DNA of 13,332 nucleotides from CAYOZL01 sp964408435 (GTDB taxonomy: Bacteria; Bdellovibrionota_C; UBA2361; SZUA-149; CAYOZL01): assembly GCA_964408435.1 (NCBI GenBank), contig CAYOZL010000061.1, forward strand, positions 1-13,332. Reading direction: 5' to 3'. Both the position numbers and the translations under genes were made by a program. The notes below the pieces were generated by a model that was given only the letters and a program-made list of their open reading frames with translations, was not told the DNA's origin and did not search any database. Numbering within the stretch: position 1 is the stretch's first letter; each line of letters opens with the position of its first letter. Positions 7,301 through 13,332 of this stretch are shown here, piece by piece.

Positions 7301-10300
7301 GGAAATTACAATTAGAAAAAACATTACACAGGCTTAAATCTATAGAGCCTGCAGAAGGACAGGTCACGCAAGTTAAGAAAACTGTTAAGCTATTAGAAGC
7401 GCAAATAAAGAAAATGAATACTATGCTTTCAGAGTGCTCTCAGCCAAGAAGAAATTATTTACTTAATCTTGGTGGGATGGGTTATTTAGCTGCCGTAGGT
7501 AATCCAGGTGGAGTAATTGCACTGGGTCTTTATTCTTGTAGAAAAATACTAGGAACTGTTCCTACTACGATTTTAGGTTTAGGTTACATGGGTGCAGCTC
7601 CTTTATTTGGTTTGCCATCTCTTGGTCTTGCAACTACTGGTTTTGCTACAGCTGCTTTAGCACTAGGTGTTCCTTATGGAGTTTATAGGGGGCTGAAGTT
7701 ATTTCCTGCTGCAAGGCTAAAAGCGGCAGATGCTTGTGATTACTGTGCAAGAAAAATAATGTCAGAGCATGGGTTTGCAAGATTTATGAGAGGTGAGTCT
7801 CGTATTCATTCTTGGGCTGTTCTTGGTTCCTCGACAGCAATTTTAGGAGGAGTCTTTCTTCTTTCTTCCCCAGTAAGTGTTTATACATTATTGATTCCTC
7901 TAGGATTTCAGGTCTGGAAAACTCAAGGAGGAAATACAGCTAGATATTTTGCAGGTAGTTTGCTGCAAAGTAGAAACTCACTTTCAGGAAAGCAGTATTA
8001 TTTAGGACAAGAGCATAGATATACTCCAGAAATGTTTGCAGATTTACAAAATGTTTGGTGGAAAGGCTTATCAAATGGAGAAGGTAGAAGTGCAACTAGG
8101 ATGTTTAAAGCTGTTGAGCAAAAACTAGTTGGAGAATTAAAAAGAAAATCCTCTAACGTAAAACACTTTGCTAGAACATTAGAGACTCTCATTAATGAAA
8201 CTAATCCTACAATTAGAGCTCAAATTTTATATCGACTAAAAGTAATTGCAGGAGAAGATCCTAGCACTAAAAATGCTAAAACTGACTCAGCCAAATTAGC
8301 GCAGTTAAAAAAAGATGATCCAGAAGCTTATAGAAAAAAGATAGAGAAGCTTAAAAAGAAAGAACAAAACAGAAAAGGAGCTAATGAAAGAAGGAAAGCT
8401 GACTTAGCTAAGTTGAAAAATGATGATCCTGAGGCCTATAAAAAGAAGATAGCGGAACTTAAGGAAGCTGAGAAAAAGAGAAATAAAGAATTTAAATCTG
8501 CTTTTTTAGGAATAGACCCAAGTAAGCTAGATGATGGGGGCTATGAAGCTTATAATCGAGATATTGCTCCTGAGAAAAGAAAGTTACTCGATGACATTAT
8601 AAGTGAAATTAATAAATCTAGTGCTCAAAACAAAAAACCCGATTTTGATACAATTTTATCCCCTCATAGAGCTAAAGGTAAGCCAGCTTTGAGTAGTTAT
8701 GAGATTTATAAGAGTAATCTTGATGATGAGCTTCGTTCCGTTGTTTATGGAATTGAGAATGAAGGCACATATAATGTAAGAGATTTAGAATCGTATTTAA
8801 GTATAAAAGAATTAACTAGTTCTTTTTCAGAAATAGAAAAAAGATTTGGACCAATAGTAAATGAAAAATCATCAATGTTAGATGGGGAGCTGGTTTTCAT
8901 TGCTAAAAAAGAATTGGAACTGAGGGAGGAAGCAAAAAAAATAGAATTGAAGAGTAGTAAAGAACCAGACGTAGCTAAAAAAGCGGAGCTAGGAAAAAAT
9001 AGCCAAGAACTTTGGGCTAAGGCGAGTCAATTAAAAGAAGTTAGAAAAAAATTAGAAGAATACATTTTAGAGAGAAAAAATTTAAATGAGTTTATTCTAG
9101 GACAAGAAAAAACTGAATCTTTAAGAGTAATGCAAAAAGTTGCAATGGAATTAAAAGCTAAAGCGAAAGCAAAAGCTAAATGGCCAAAAGGAATTACAAG
9201 TCAAAAAGAATATGACAGACTTGTTTTAAGTAGAGTTGGGCAAAAAGCTAAAGCGAAAGCCAAAGAAGCTAGCAGTAGCGTGAATAAAAATGGAGCTAAA
9301 TTACCAAAGCCTGAGGAGTTTCTTACTAGAAAAGAACAACGAGAAAGATTAATTGAGATTAATGAGCGACTTTCTAGGCTTAGTATTAGTGATGAAGAAA
9401 AAATAAAACTTTTAACTGAGATTGAGACTAGATTAGAAAGCGAACATAAAGAAAAAATTAAAGACTTGATGGAGCATTTTCTAGAAGATCCTACTAATAA
9501 TGCACCAGGAAGGCTTAAAGGTAATGCATATATGAGAGCTTTAGCTGAGAAAGCGAGAAATGGTTTAGAGCCAATAACTGTTATTGATGCTGATGGAAAG
9601 CAAATAGTGGTTGAATCTAAGAAGATTGACGCTAACTTTAGAGCAAAACTTTTTATCGAAGATCCAAGTAGAGATTTTGCTTATAGGGAAGTGAAAAGTA
9701 ATTTTCAAGAAGTTAAAGATTTTATGTTTCTAAAAGATCGTAGAATGAGAGAAAGAGCGAATAGAAGTAGGGAGCTTGGAATCTATAGCTATGAAGATAT
9801 TAATAACTTGGTGAAAGCCTTAATAGACGACCCGAATTCTCAACAGGCTTTATCTAGTAAAGGCTTAAGTGAAAAAATGAGAACTTTAGCAAAAAAAGCA
9901 GGTAATGAAGACTTAACTGCTGCACAAAGACAACAAGCTGAAGTGGATTTGAAAAAATTAATAGGACAAGATTTTAATGAAATTATTAATGTCTATAAAG
10001 CTCAAGAAAAAAAGAGAATTGATATAGGGAAAGATATTGAAGAAATTATAAAAGATGAGTATGAAAACAATGTAGGTAGGACAGAGACTTCAAATCTTGA
10101 GCGCCGTAAAGAAATGCTTACTTTAGCAAGAAATAAAATTAATAGAGAAAATACTAACTGGGCAATAGATAAAAATCATTTTAAGATTAGTATTCCTTTT
10201 ACTAATATTGGAATTAAAATACCTAGGTTTATTAAAAATTGGTTTGCAATTAGTACGGTAAGAATTAAAGATGAAAGTCCAAAGTTAAGGTCAATTTGGG

Positions 10301-10551
10301 ATATAGAGCAAGATTCTATGGACTATAAAGGTTATTCAGCTAAAGACAGAATCTCTAGTAAAATGCCAAGTGAATATATAAGTTTAGATACATCTTTTAA
10401 GCCAACAAGACCTGAGGCTTATAGTGATAATTTATTTTATAGCTTACTAGGAGGCCCAATCGATCTGAGACATGGAGGAATGTACGCTGATAGCTCCGTG
10501 CTAAGATTTGCTGCTTTTGCTTGGAGATTGAGAAGATTAGGAATGCGATAA
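4360..10551 (+). CDS. Giant 2063-residue protein with Gly/Ala-rich hydrophobic segments and a charged C-terminal half
   Basis: No family recognised. There is no N-terminal signal peptide; residues 1-320 are charged and helical. Hydrophobic Gly/Ala-rich segments lie at about 326-376, 406-430, 921-962, 1033-1115 and 1151-1187, with an amphipathic stretch at 862-905 containing GFRGIG and GLRGIG in tandem. These could be membrane-inserting hairpins. The first pair, with DFDWDEQFTDAW between them, resembles Gly-rich regions seen in large secreted or polymorphic-toxin proteins (inference). Residues 486-494 (DDGRLDYDE) resemble the second half of an EF-hand loop, but the first ligands are missing. 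A CDYC pair sits at 1126-1129. Residues about 1230-2063 are rich in Lys and Glu with likely coiled coils, a 36-residue tandem repeat (1312-1378) and two KAKAKAK tracts. The start ATG shares ATGA with the previous stop; its ribosome binding site is weak, fitting translational coupling. Phage tape-measure protein is an alternative, but no phage neighbours are seen. Confidence 0.9.
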   Translation: MNRESSAAEDYGTLSEITDNLDELIAETSLGASKRKFEHRKTDSEFSRFDDLFVPIPDVMELSRVKHEVGQTRGDSKDESEQVDDAISLVDQELEKRREELGTQLASLGFHDWKDRVEEYKKQNKDINVEDLIFSDYSEWVGDLNSRSFVKKLRAGKLDGKRFGGALSNLQRDLDEWYDLSAVGSLFSVFTGHKTALKTNVESSKNIVRSRLKTIKEFSEALRSTRQELSIVNQRKVDRNKAVEIAHDAYESGDIEKAQIYSIKADSITEVIKTRLLNANELSAKSHLVDYSKLMHELAISQERWKKTDASYGKTLIAMEAISKAAIVGVSVTAGMIFLPGALGLLATYGIGTGVLSTFLTSAGLTTLIGGILSYGRTTAQGISSEAQGVDFDWDEQFTDAWNTTGEIGLMGVGGGMVSGGKIALGIGLNSARITAGAGKVARVISWVKGAADSSVTAMGISLPSSVWGFRNELIQANQLVDQKVDDGRLDYDEIQFIESRKDSLDGERKLGDYHNSDNFEPEDKELYRRMLKRQNFYNLLKVYGGDMAMNALCGAVGHTASGFRANHLKSLMPKAGSANAGFKAAVGRQAANVNILSLHAVDLLMSKVAADINIGAREAYLGQVASEEDIIRIYCQALTSDLVGAAQGEVQARTQVMAENFRADAKINIDKAVDSDLKKLGVKVEQEHNVELKHQAESGFDGENHIIGIGDTLGDAKLAQVFKALHLEDSYRKLSEKATGSIESTKLIREEINKALKHMNEQTSYPKEFKEAIHKKLTELFIRDNDRQGRITVEGAGQDKDLAKLQLEVLLEHSKQVSAETEFNYTRYIRGAGKDKIGPLNIAKKVSEFLGIKFKNPLPTVKTFFTNGVTTPVSRVVRGVLNLPVIGTGFRGIGMGLRGIGNILRFPYLASRRVFVEAPFLKALVVHSGLGSASAVSGVGGVAAIWAGSIGLTKHLGFYASRKLGLNSLRPLDSADAYSGKLQLEKTLHRLKSIEPAEGQVTQVKKTVKLLEAQIKKMNTMLSECSQPRRNYLLNLGGMGYLAAVGNPGGVIALGLYSCRKILGTVPTTILGLGYMGAAPLFGLPSLGLATTGFATAALALGVPYGVYRGLKLFPAARLKAADACDYCARKIMSEHGFARFMRGESRIHSWAVLGSSTAILGGVFLLSSPVSVYTLLIPLGFQVWKTQGGNTARYFAGSLLQSRNSLSGKQYYLGQEHRYTPEMFADLQNVWWKGLSNGEGRSATRMFKAVEQKLVGELKRKSSNVKHFARTLETLINETNPTIRAQILYRLKVIAGEDPSTKNAKTDSAKLAQLKKDDPEAYRKKIEKLKKKEQNRKGANERRKADLAKLKNDDPEAYKKKIAELKEAEKKRNKEFKSAFLGIDPSKLDDGGYEAYNRDIAPEKRKLLDDIISEINKSSAQNKKPDFDTILSPHRAKGKPALSSYEIYKSNLDDELRSVVYGIENEGTYNVRDLESYLSIKELTSSFSEIEKRFGPIVNEKSSMLDGELVFIAKKELELREEAKKIELKSSKEPDVAKKAELGKNSQELWAKASQLKEVRKKLEEYILERKNLNEFILGQEKTESLRVMQKVAMELKAKAKAKAKWPKGITSQKEYDRLVLSRVGQKAKAKAKEASSSVNKNGAKLPKPEEFLTRKEQRERLIEINERLSRLSISDEEKIKLLTEIETRLESEHKEKIKDLMEHFLEDPTNNAPGRLKGNAYMRALAEKARNGLEPITVIDADGKQIVVESKKIDANFRAKLFIEDPSRDFAYREVKSNFQEVKDFMFLKDRRMRERANRSRELGIYSYEDINNLVKALIDDPNSQQALSSKGLSEKMRTLAKKAGNEDLTAAQRQQAEVDLKKLIGQDFNEIINVYKAQEKKRIDIGKDIEEIIKDEYENNVGRTETSNLERRKEMLTLARNKINRENTNWAIDKNHFKISIPFTNIGIKIPRFIKNWFAISTVRIKDESPKLRSIWDIEQDSMDYKGYSAKDRISSKMPSEYISLDTSFKPTRPEAYSDNLFYSLLGGPIDLRHGGMYADSSVLRFAAFAWRLRRLGMR
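8293..8490 (+). repeat. 108-bp (36-residue) tandem repeat in the giant gene
   Basis: Two successive units share L-A-x-L-K-x-D-D-P-E-A-Y-x-K-K-I-x-x-L-K: unit 1 spans residues 1312-1347 (8293-8400) and unit 2 residues 1348-1378 (8401 to about 8490), with DDPEAY exactly 36 residues apart. The DNA has diverged at synonymous sites (GAAGCTTAT versus GAGGCCTAT), so the duplication is not recent. Both units are strongly helical and charged. Confidence 0.75.
9154..9260 (+). repeat. 17-bp direct repeat encoding Lys-Ala tracts
   Basis: AAAGCTAAAGCGAAAGC is found identically at 9154-9170 and 9244-9260, 90 bp (30 codons) apart. They encode KAKAKAKAK-W and KAKAKAK-E, reminiscent of histone-H1-like or nucleoid-binding Lys-Ala tails. 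The identical nucleotide sequence suggests a copy event or slippage. Function in this protein is unknown. Confidence 0.6.
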
Positions 10552-10555
10552 ATGT

Positions 10556-10567
10556 TTTGTTAACAAA
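10556..10567. promoter_or_regulatory. 12-bp perfect palindrome in the 41-bp spacer after the giant gene
   Basis: TTTGTTAACAAA lies 4 bp after the stop codon of the giant gene and 25 bp before the next ATG. It has no loop and no following T-run, so it is not a standard terminator. It could be a regulator site or simply chance in AT-rich sequence. Confidence 0.25.
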
Positions 10568-10592
10568 TCTATCCTGAGCTATCTTTTTAGAT

Positions 10593-11148
10593 ATGAGTGT
10601 CGAGAAAAAAGCTGAAAGCTTTGTTAAATACTGGAATAAATACCTAGCTGTAAATTCAGTTCTAATTCTAGATTATACATGGCCTTCTGTTAGTGTTGTT
10701 GATTTAATAACTTTTCCTTCTCGATATAAAAAAGAAATTACTGAGGAGCTAAGTGATACCTTGCACGGCGCAAGTGCTTATTTAGCAGTGATTGCAAAAA
10801 AATGTTACGAGGAAAGTAGCGATAAGTTTTCTTTTAAAGTTTCTCTAAATTTAGCTCAAGATGGAGTTGAAATTGAATTAGAAAAAGAAGAGGGAGAGAA
10901 GGTCTTAGTCCCTATAGAAAAAAATCTTAGAGAATTACTAAGAGAGCTTCCGAATCCTTTTCCAGTAACTAAAAAGTTTAAAACACCGATTACATTTGAA
11001 GCTTCAATATTATCTTTTTTTGCTATAGGTATTTTTACTGCTAGCGCTCCTAATGTTGATTGGAAGTGGCTAGAGAATGAAGATGTGATAGCTGCATCAA
11101 ATAAATATTTAGCTAATACTTCAGCTCAGTATTATTCTAAGTTTGTTA
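10593..11148 (+). CDS. 5' part of a gap-interrupted gene, likely the N-terminal part of the TPR-like protein
   Basis: An open frame of 185 full codons runs from ATG at 10593 into the assembly gap without a stop. The visible protein has no signal peptide. It begins with a charged helix, then an aromatic/hydrophobic stretch (YWNKYLAVNSVLILDY) and mixed helix/strand sequence, including VEIELEKEEGEKVLVPIEKN, which looks like a beta hairpin. No family recognised. There is no clear Shine-Dalgarno sequence before the ATG; the gene follows the giant gene by 41 bp on the same strand and is probably in the same transcript. It most likely continues on the other side of the gap as one protein of at least about 457 residues, but two separate genes cannot be excluded. 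Confidence 0.75.
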
Positions 11149-11248
11149 NNNNNNNNNNNNNNNNNNNNNNNNNNNNNNNNNNNNNNNNNNNNNNNNNNNN
11201 NNNNNNNNNNNNNNNNNNNNNNNNNNNNNNNNNNNNNNNNNNNNNNNN
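11149..11248. other. Assembly gap of 100 N
   Basis: Exactly 100 N, the conventional placeholder for a scaffold join of unknown length. The frames on the two sides do not match at this length; a true gap that is a multiple of 3 would join them in one reading frame. Any ORF read through these bases, such as one starting at an ATG at 11143, is artificial. Confidence 0.98.
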
Positions 11249-12069
11249 TTTTAGCTACTGCAAAAAGAAAAGGGACCCATGTTGTTTTTTTAAGAAGAGC
11301 AGTTAGGTTAGTAAGAGAATTTTATGGGCAAAAGTTAGATTGGATTGAGTCTGGATTAAAAAATGACCAGATGATTAAGCAGTTTGTAATTGAAAAAGCT
11401 ATGAAGTTTTTACCATGGCTAACTTTTTCAAAAGAGAGAATTGAAGAAGATATTGATGATTACATACTAGCTCCAATAATAATTAGAATTTGTGAATTTG
11501 ATTTTGATTTTGCTATTAAGCTTTGTAAAGAAGTGTTGGAAGCTAGACCAGATGATAGTGAGGTAATGATTCAGCTTATTAAGTTAGAGTTATTACAAGG
11601 GAGTGCTATAGTAGGAGATGCTAAGGAAGAACATTCCTCTAGAGTGGAAGAATTAGTAAGAAAGCTTATGACTGCTCCTGATGTTGATCAGAAACCTAGC
11701 TATTATAATTCGCTTGGTGAGATCTCAATGCTTAAAAAAGATTTTTCTAAGGCTTATACTTATTATAAAACAGGCGCAGCTAGATCAACTAAAGACTTAA
11801 TGCTTTTATCTGATATGCAAAATAATGCTGCTTGGTGCAGTATGATAATGAATAAAAATGCATTAGCCCTAGTTCACTTAGAACAAGCACTTTTAACTTC
11901 GAATTGCCCAGTAACAATACTACTTAATAAGTCTAAATTATTATGGGAATTAGGGGATAAGGCAGGCTGCTTAGAAATCAGAGAAAAGCTTTTTAATATC
12001 TCTCCTTACGATAGAAGGGTTTTTTCTTATTTAAAGCTAGATAAGAGCGCCTTAGAAGAGAATTCCTAA
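11249..12069 (+). CDS. 3' part of a gap-interrupted gene: TPR-like helical repeat protein
   Basis: The frame is open from the gap edge (first full codon 11251) to TAA at 12067-12069, 272 codons, with no obvious start of its own. The C-terminal half has the rhythm of tetratricopeptide repeats: paired helices such as FDFAIKLCKEVLEARPDDSEV, then YYNSLGEISMLKKDFSKAYT with YYKTGAARS, then NNAAWCSMIMNKNALALVHL followed by EQALLTSN, and a last pair ending in FNISPYDRR. TPR domains are protein-protein interaction scaffolds; the partner here is unknown, though the neighbouring giant protein is a reasonable guess. No signal peptide is visible on the upstream fragment, so it is probably cytoplasmic. It most likely forms one gene with the fragment that begins at 10593. 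Confidence 0.8.
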
Positions 12070-12135
12070 AATAGCCAATAAAATCAAGCCCTTAGCTTTG
12101 CCGAGCAAGGTCACTAATAATAGAAATTTTTTCAT
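12052..12135 (-). CDS. Possible 27-residue hydrophobic microprotein (low confidence)
   Basis: On the minus strand, ATG (12135-12133) opens a 27-codon frame ending TAA at 12054-12052. The product starts MKKFLLLVTLLGKAKGL and continues as a run of Ile/Leu/Ala/Gly, a plausible single membrane segment with a positive N-terminus. It is convergent with, and overlaps the last 18 bp of, the TPR-like gene. No good Shine-Dalgarno sequence precedes the ATG, and a short hydrophobic frame can arise by chance, so this is only a candidate. Confidence 0.2.
   Translation of the reverse strand: MKKFLLLVTLLGKAKGLILLAILGILF
12090..12110. terminator. Hairpin after the TPR-like gene, possible weak terminator
   Basis: CCTT (12090-12093) pairs with AAGG (12107-12110), and GCT (12095-12097) with AGC (12104-12106), with one bulged A and a 6-nt loop. 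It lies 21 bp past the stop codon. The T-run (12127-12132) is 16 nt further on, so termination would not be of the standard kind. The same bases are coding in the doubtful minus-strand ORF. Confidence 0.3.
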
Positions 12136-12170
12136 AACATAATTAGGTGAAGTATATAGCCACAAAAGGC

Positions 12171-12179
12171 TGATACTAT
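12171..12179 (+). promoter_or_regulatory. Possible extended -10 promoter for the thioredoxin-like gene
   Basis: TGATACTAT reads as an extended -10 (TG-N-TACTAT, 4 of 6 matches to TATAAT), 29 bp before the ATG at 12209. No credible -35 box is found at the right distance. The 139-bp spacer before this gene, against overlaps or 41 bp elsewhere, favours an independent promoter here. Confidence 0.25.
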
Positions 12180-12193
12180 ATATATAGGTTCCT

Positions 12194-12201
12194 AAGGAAG
12201 G
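12194..12201 (+). promoter_or_regulatory. Strong ribosome binding site for the thioredoxin-like gene
   Basis: AAGGAAGG ends 7 nt before the ATG at 12209. It fixes the start of the exported protein and is much stronger than the sites of the upstream genes, implying higher translation. Confidence 0.7.
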
Positions 12202-12208
12202 TTTTTAA

Positions 12209-13291
12209 ATGCCAAGAGTTTGGTTTACATTTTTATTATTATTTACAGTGTTTTTTGTATCTGTACCTGCATGTATTGCAGAAGGTCCACTTAGTATTTT
12301 CTCTGGTGGTTTTAACACTCGTAAAGTAATTCAAATTGAAGATGTTAGCGATGCTGCTACTCCAGCAGAGAAAGATCAAAACACAGAATCTGCAACTACT
12401 CCTGAAGAAAATTTAAGAAAAGAAAAAGCAAAGCTAAGATACGTTTCGCAGAATCCAGAAGAAGATAAAATTATAGCACCTAGTGAAACACCAAGTGTGA
12501 GAGTTAACCCTGATGCGCCTAGCTCAATTAAAGCAATGATTTCAGCAAGGAGAAGTGGGGATGACGCAGGAGCACAAGCTTATGCTCAGCAGTTTGTAAG
12601 ATATCAACAAAGTTTCTTTTTTGAAGTTAGAGACATGGTTGGTTTAATTGGAGATGCTTTAATTAAAGAGAAAGTAATTGATGAAGATGAATGGGTAGGC
12701 GTTGGTCAAATGATAGATCATGAGCTTGCAAGAACTAGGTATGAAATTGGCGCACCTTTAAAGCCAACTCACGAAGCTGCAATGAAAAGAGTTAAAGCTG
12801 ATGAAAAGCAAGAAATAGAAATTTATTATTTCTTCTCTCTTGATTGTAGTTGGTGTCGTTACATGGCTTCAGACATAGAAAGATTATGGAGAGTTTCAAA
12901 AAAAGATAAACGAATAAAAATGGCAGCTCTTACAATGGGAGACAGTACTAAGGAATGGCTTGATGAATATAAACAGTATTCGGAATGGACTATGCCAGTT
13001 CTGCCAGGAGATGAATTAGCTAAGCAGTGGAAGATAGGTTTTGTGCCAGCTGTTGTGATTGTTACTCCAAGTAATGGCAAGGCTTATATGAAAACAGGCC
13101 AGCAGAGTTTTGAAAGATTATATGAGTTTGTAAGAACTGCACAGGGCTTACCTGCAACAGTAACTGCTGAGTTTAAAGCACTAGCAACTACTCCAATTGG
13201 TAAAGCAGAGAGAATGAAAGCAGGAAAGGTTTTAATTACAAGAGCGAGTAATAGAAAGAAGAAACAAAACGTACAGATTCAAAGGTTTTAG
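12209..13291 (+). CDS. Exported thioredoxin-fold protein with CSWC site, TraF/TrbB-like
   Basis: Residues 1-24 form a signal peptide (MPRV then a Phe/Leu/Val-rich core). Cleavage could follow A24; C22 after VPA might instead be a weak lipobox, but the Pro is atypical. Residues 25-100 are a polar linker, 105-195 a helical domain, and about 200-310 a thioredoxin-like fold: a beta strand EIYYFF, then CSWC at 213-216 at the start of a helix, and the cis-Pro loop FVPAVVIV with P280. The C-terminus is basic (RKKK). Such proteins act as thiol-disulfide oxidoreductases or isomerases in the periplasm. The long N-terminal domain before the Trx fold recalls conjugation-linked TraF/TrbB proteins (family knowledge plus inference; homology not tested). 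It has a strong ribosome binding site and is followed after 9 bp by another gene, so it may head the next transcription unit. A general TlpA/DsbC-like role is the main alternative. Confidence 0.88.
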   Translation: MPRVWFTFLLLFTVFFVSVPACIAEGPLSIFSGGFNTRKVIQIEDVSDAATPAEKDQNTESATTPEENLRKEKAKLRYVSQNPEEDKIIAPSETPSVRVNPDAPSSIKAMISARRSGDDAGAQAYAQQFVRYQQSFFFEVRDMVGLIGDALIKEKVIDEDEWVGVGQMIDHELARTRYEIGAPLKPTHEAAMKRVKADEKQEIEIYYFFSLDCSWCRYMASDIERLWRVSKKDKRIKMAALTMGDSTKEWLDEYKQYSEWTMPVLPGDELAKQWKIGFVPAVVIVTPSNGKAYMKTGQQSFERLYEFVRTAQGLPATVTAEFKALATTPIGKAERMKAGKVLITRASNRKKKQNVQIQRF

Positions 13292-13294
13292 GAG
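13290..13294 (+). promoter_or_regulatory. Ribosome binding site for the last, partial gene
   Basis: AGGAG overlaps the stop codon of the thioredoxin-like gene and ends 6 nt before ATG at 13301. It gives good support for a real start there and for co-transcription with the thioredoxin-like gene. Confidence 0.7.
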
Positions 13295-13300
13295 AAAAAT

Positions 13301-13332
13301 ATGTATTTAAAAGCACCCCACATCCCAGTTAG
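13301..13332 (+). CDS. 5' end of a gene cut by the window edge
   Basis: ATG with a strong ribosome binding site opens a frame of ten full codons reading MYLKAPHIPV before the window ends. The visible part is not a typical signal peptide. Too short to identify. The 9-bp spacing from the thioredoxin-like gene indicates the same operon. Confidence 0.6.
   Translation, partial: MYLKAPHIPV

Noticed and set aside
4360..10551. Phage tape-measure protein
   Set aside because: Size, coiled coils and hydrophobic blocks would fit, but no tail, capsid, terminase or lysis gene is in the window and the neighbours do not look phage-like.
10552..10592. Rho-independent terminator between the giant gene and the TPR-like gene
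   Set aside because: The palindrome TTTGTTAACAAA has no loop or GC-rich stem, and the short CTTTTT at 10583-10588 is not attached to a hairpin.
11143..11248. A start codon at 11143 for the downstream TPR-like frame
   Set aside because: The ATG is in the wrong frame for the upstream gene and is followed directly by the N gap, so the frame through it depends on an arbitrary gap length.

Overview
The window looks like a scaffold from an uncultivated, AT-rich bacterium (about one third G+C, judged by eye). Arg codons are mostly AGA, and Lys/Glu/Ile/Leu use A/T-ending codons. A run of exactly 100 N (11149-11248) is the usual mark of a scaffold join of unknown true length, which points to a draft or metagenome assembly. 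One exported protein with a thioredoxin-type CxxC site suggests a diderm with an oxidising periplasm, but nothing here fixes the taxon. No rRNA, canonical tRNA, IS element, integrase or CRISPR array is visible.

Layout. (i) Positions 1-243 are noncoding and dense in perfect inverted repeats: hairpins at 1-27 and 42-60, a compact three-way-junction fold at 61-115, a 12-bp palindrome at 144-155 and an inverted repeat at 171-194. They lead into a promoter-like TATAAT at 214-219. (ii) Positions 244-10551 hold three large, same-strand genes packed without gaps (11-bp overlap, then an ATGA overlap). Their products have 555, 820 and 2063 residues. I recognise no family in any of them. The first two look soluble and helical. 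The third is a giant with several Gly/Ala-rich hydrophobic segments in its first 1190 residues and a very charged, helix-rich C-terminal half. (iii) Positions 10593-12069 hold a TPR-like gene cut by the assembly gap; the two sides lie in different frames if the gap is taken as exactly 100 bases. (iv) Positions 12070-12208 are a short intergenic region with a hairpin, a possible 27-codon hydrophobic minus-strand ORF and a strong ribosome binding site. (v) Positions 12209-13291 encode an exported thioredoxin-fold protein (CSWC site, VP cis-proline), followed after a strong ribosome binding site by the first ten codons of another gene.

How the genes may work together. All secure genes run left to right. 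The tight coupling of the first three suggests one transcript and perhaps stoichiometric production of a complex built around the 2063-residue membrane-associated protein. The TPR protein could be a cytoplasmic partner. The periplasmic thioredoxin-like protein is of a kind often found beside envelope-spanning machines such as conjugative (F-type TrbB-like) systems. That link is inference: no ATPase, relaxase, secretin or pilus gene lies inside the window. The best candidate for something undescribed is the three-gene orphan operon with its structured upstream region.
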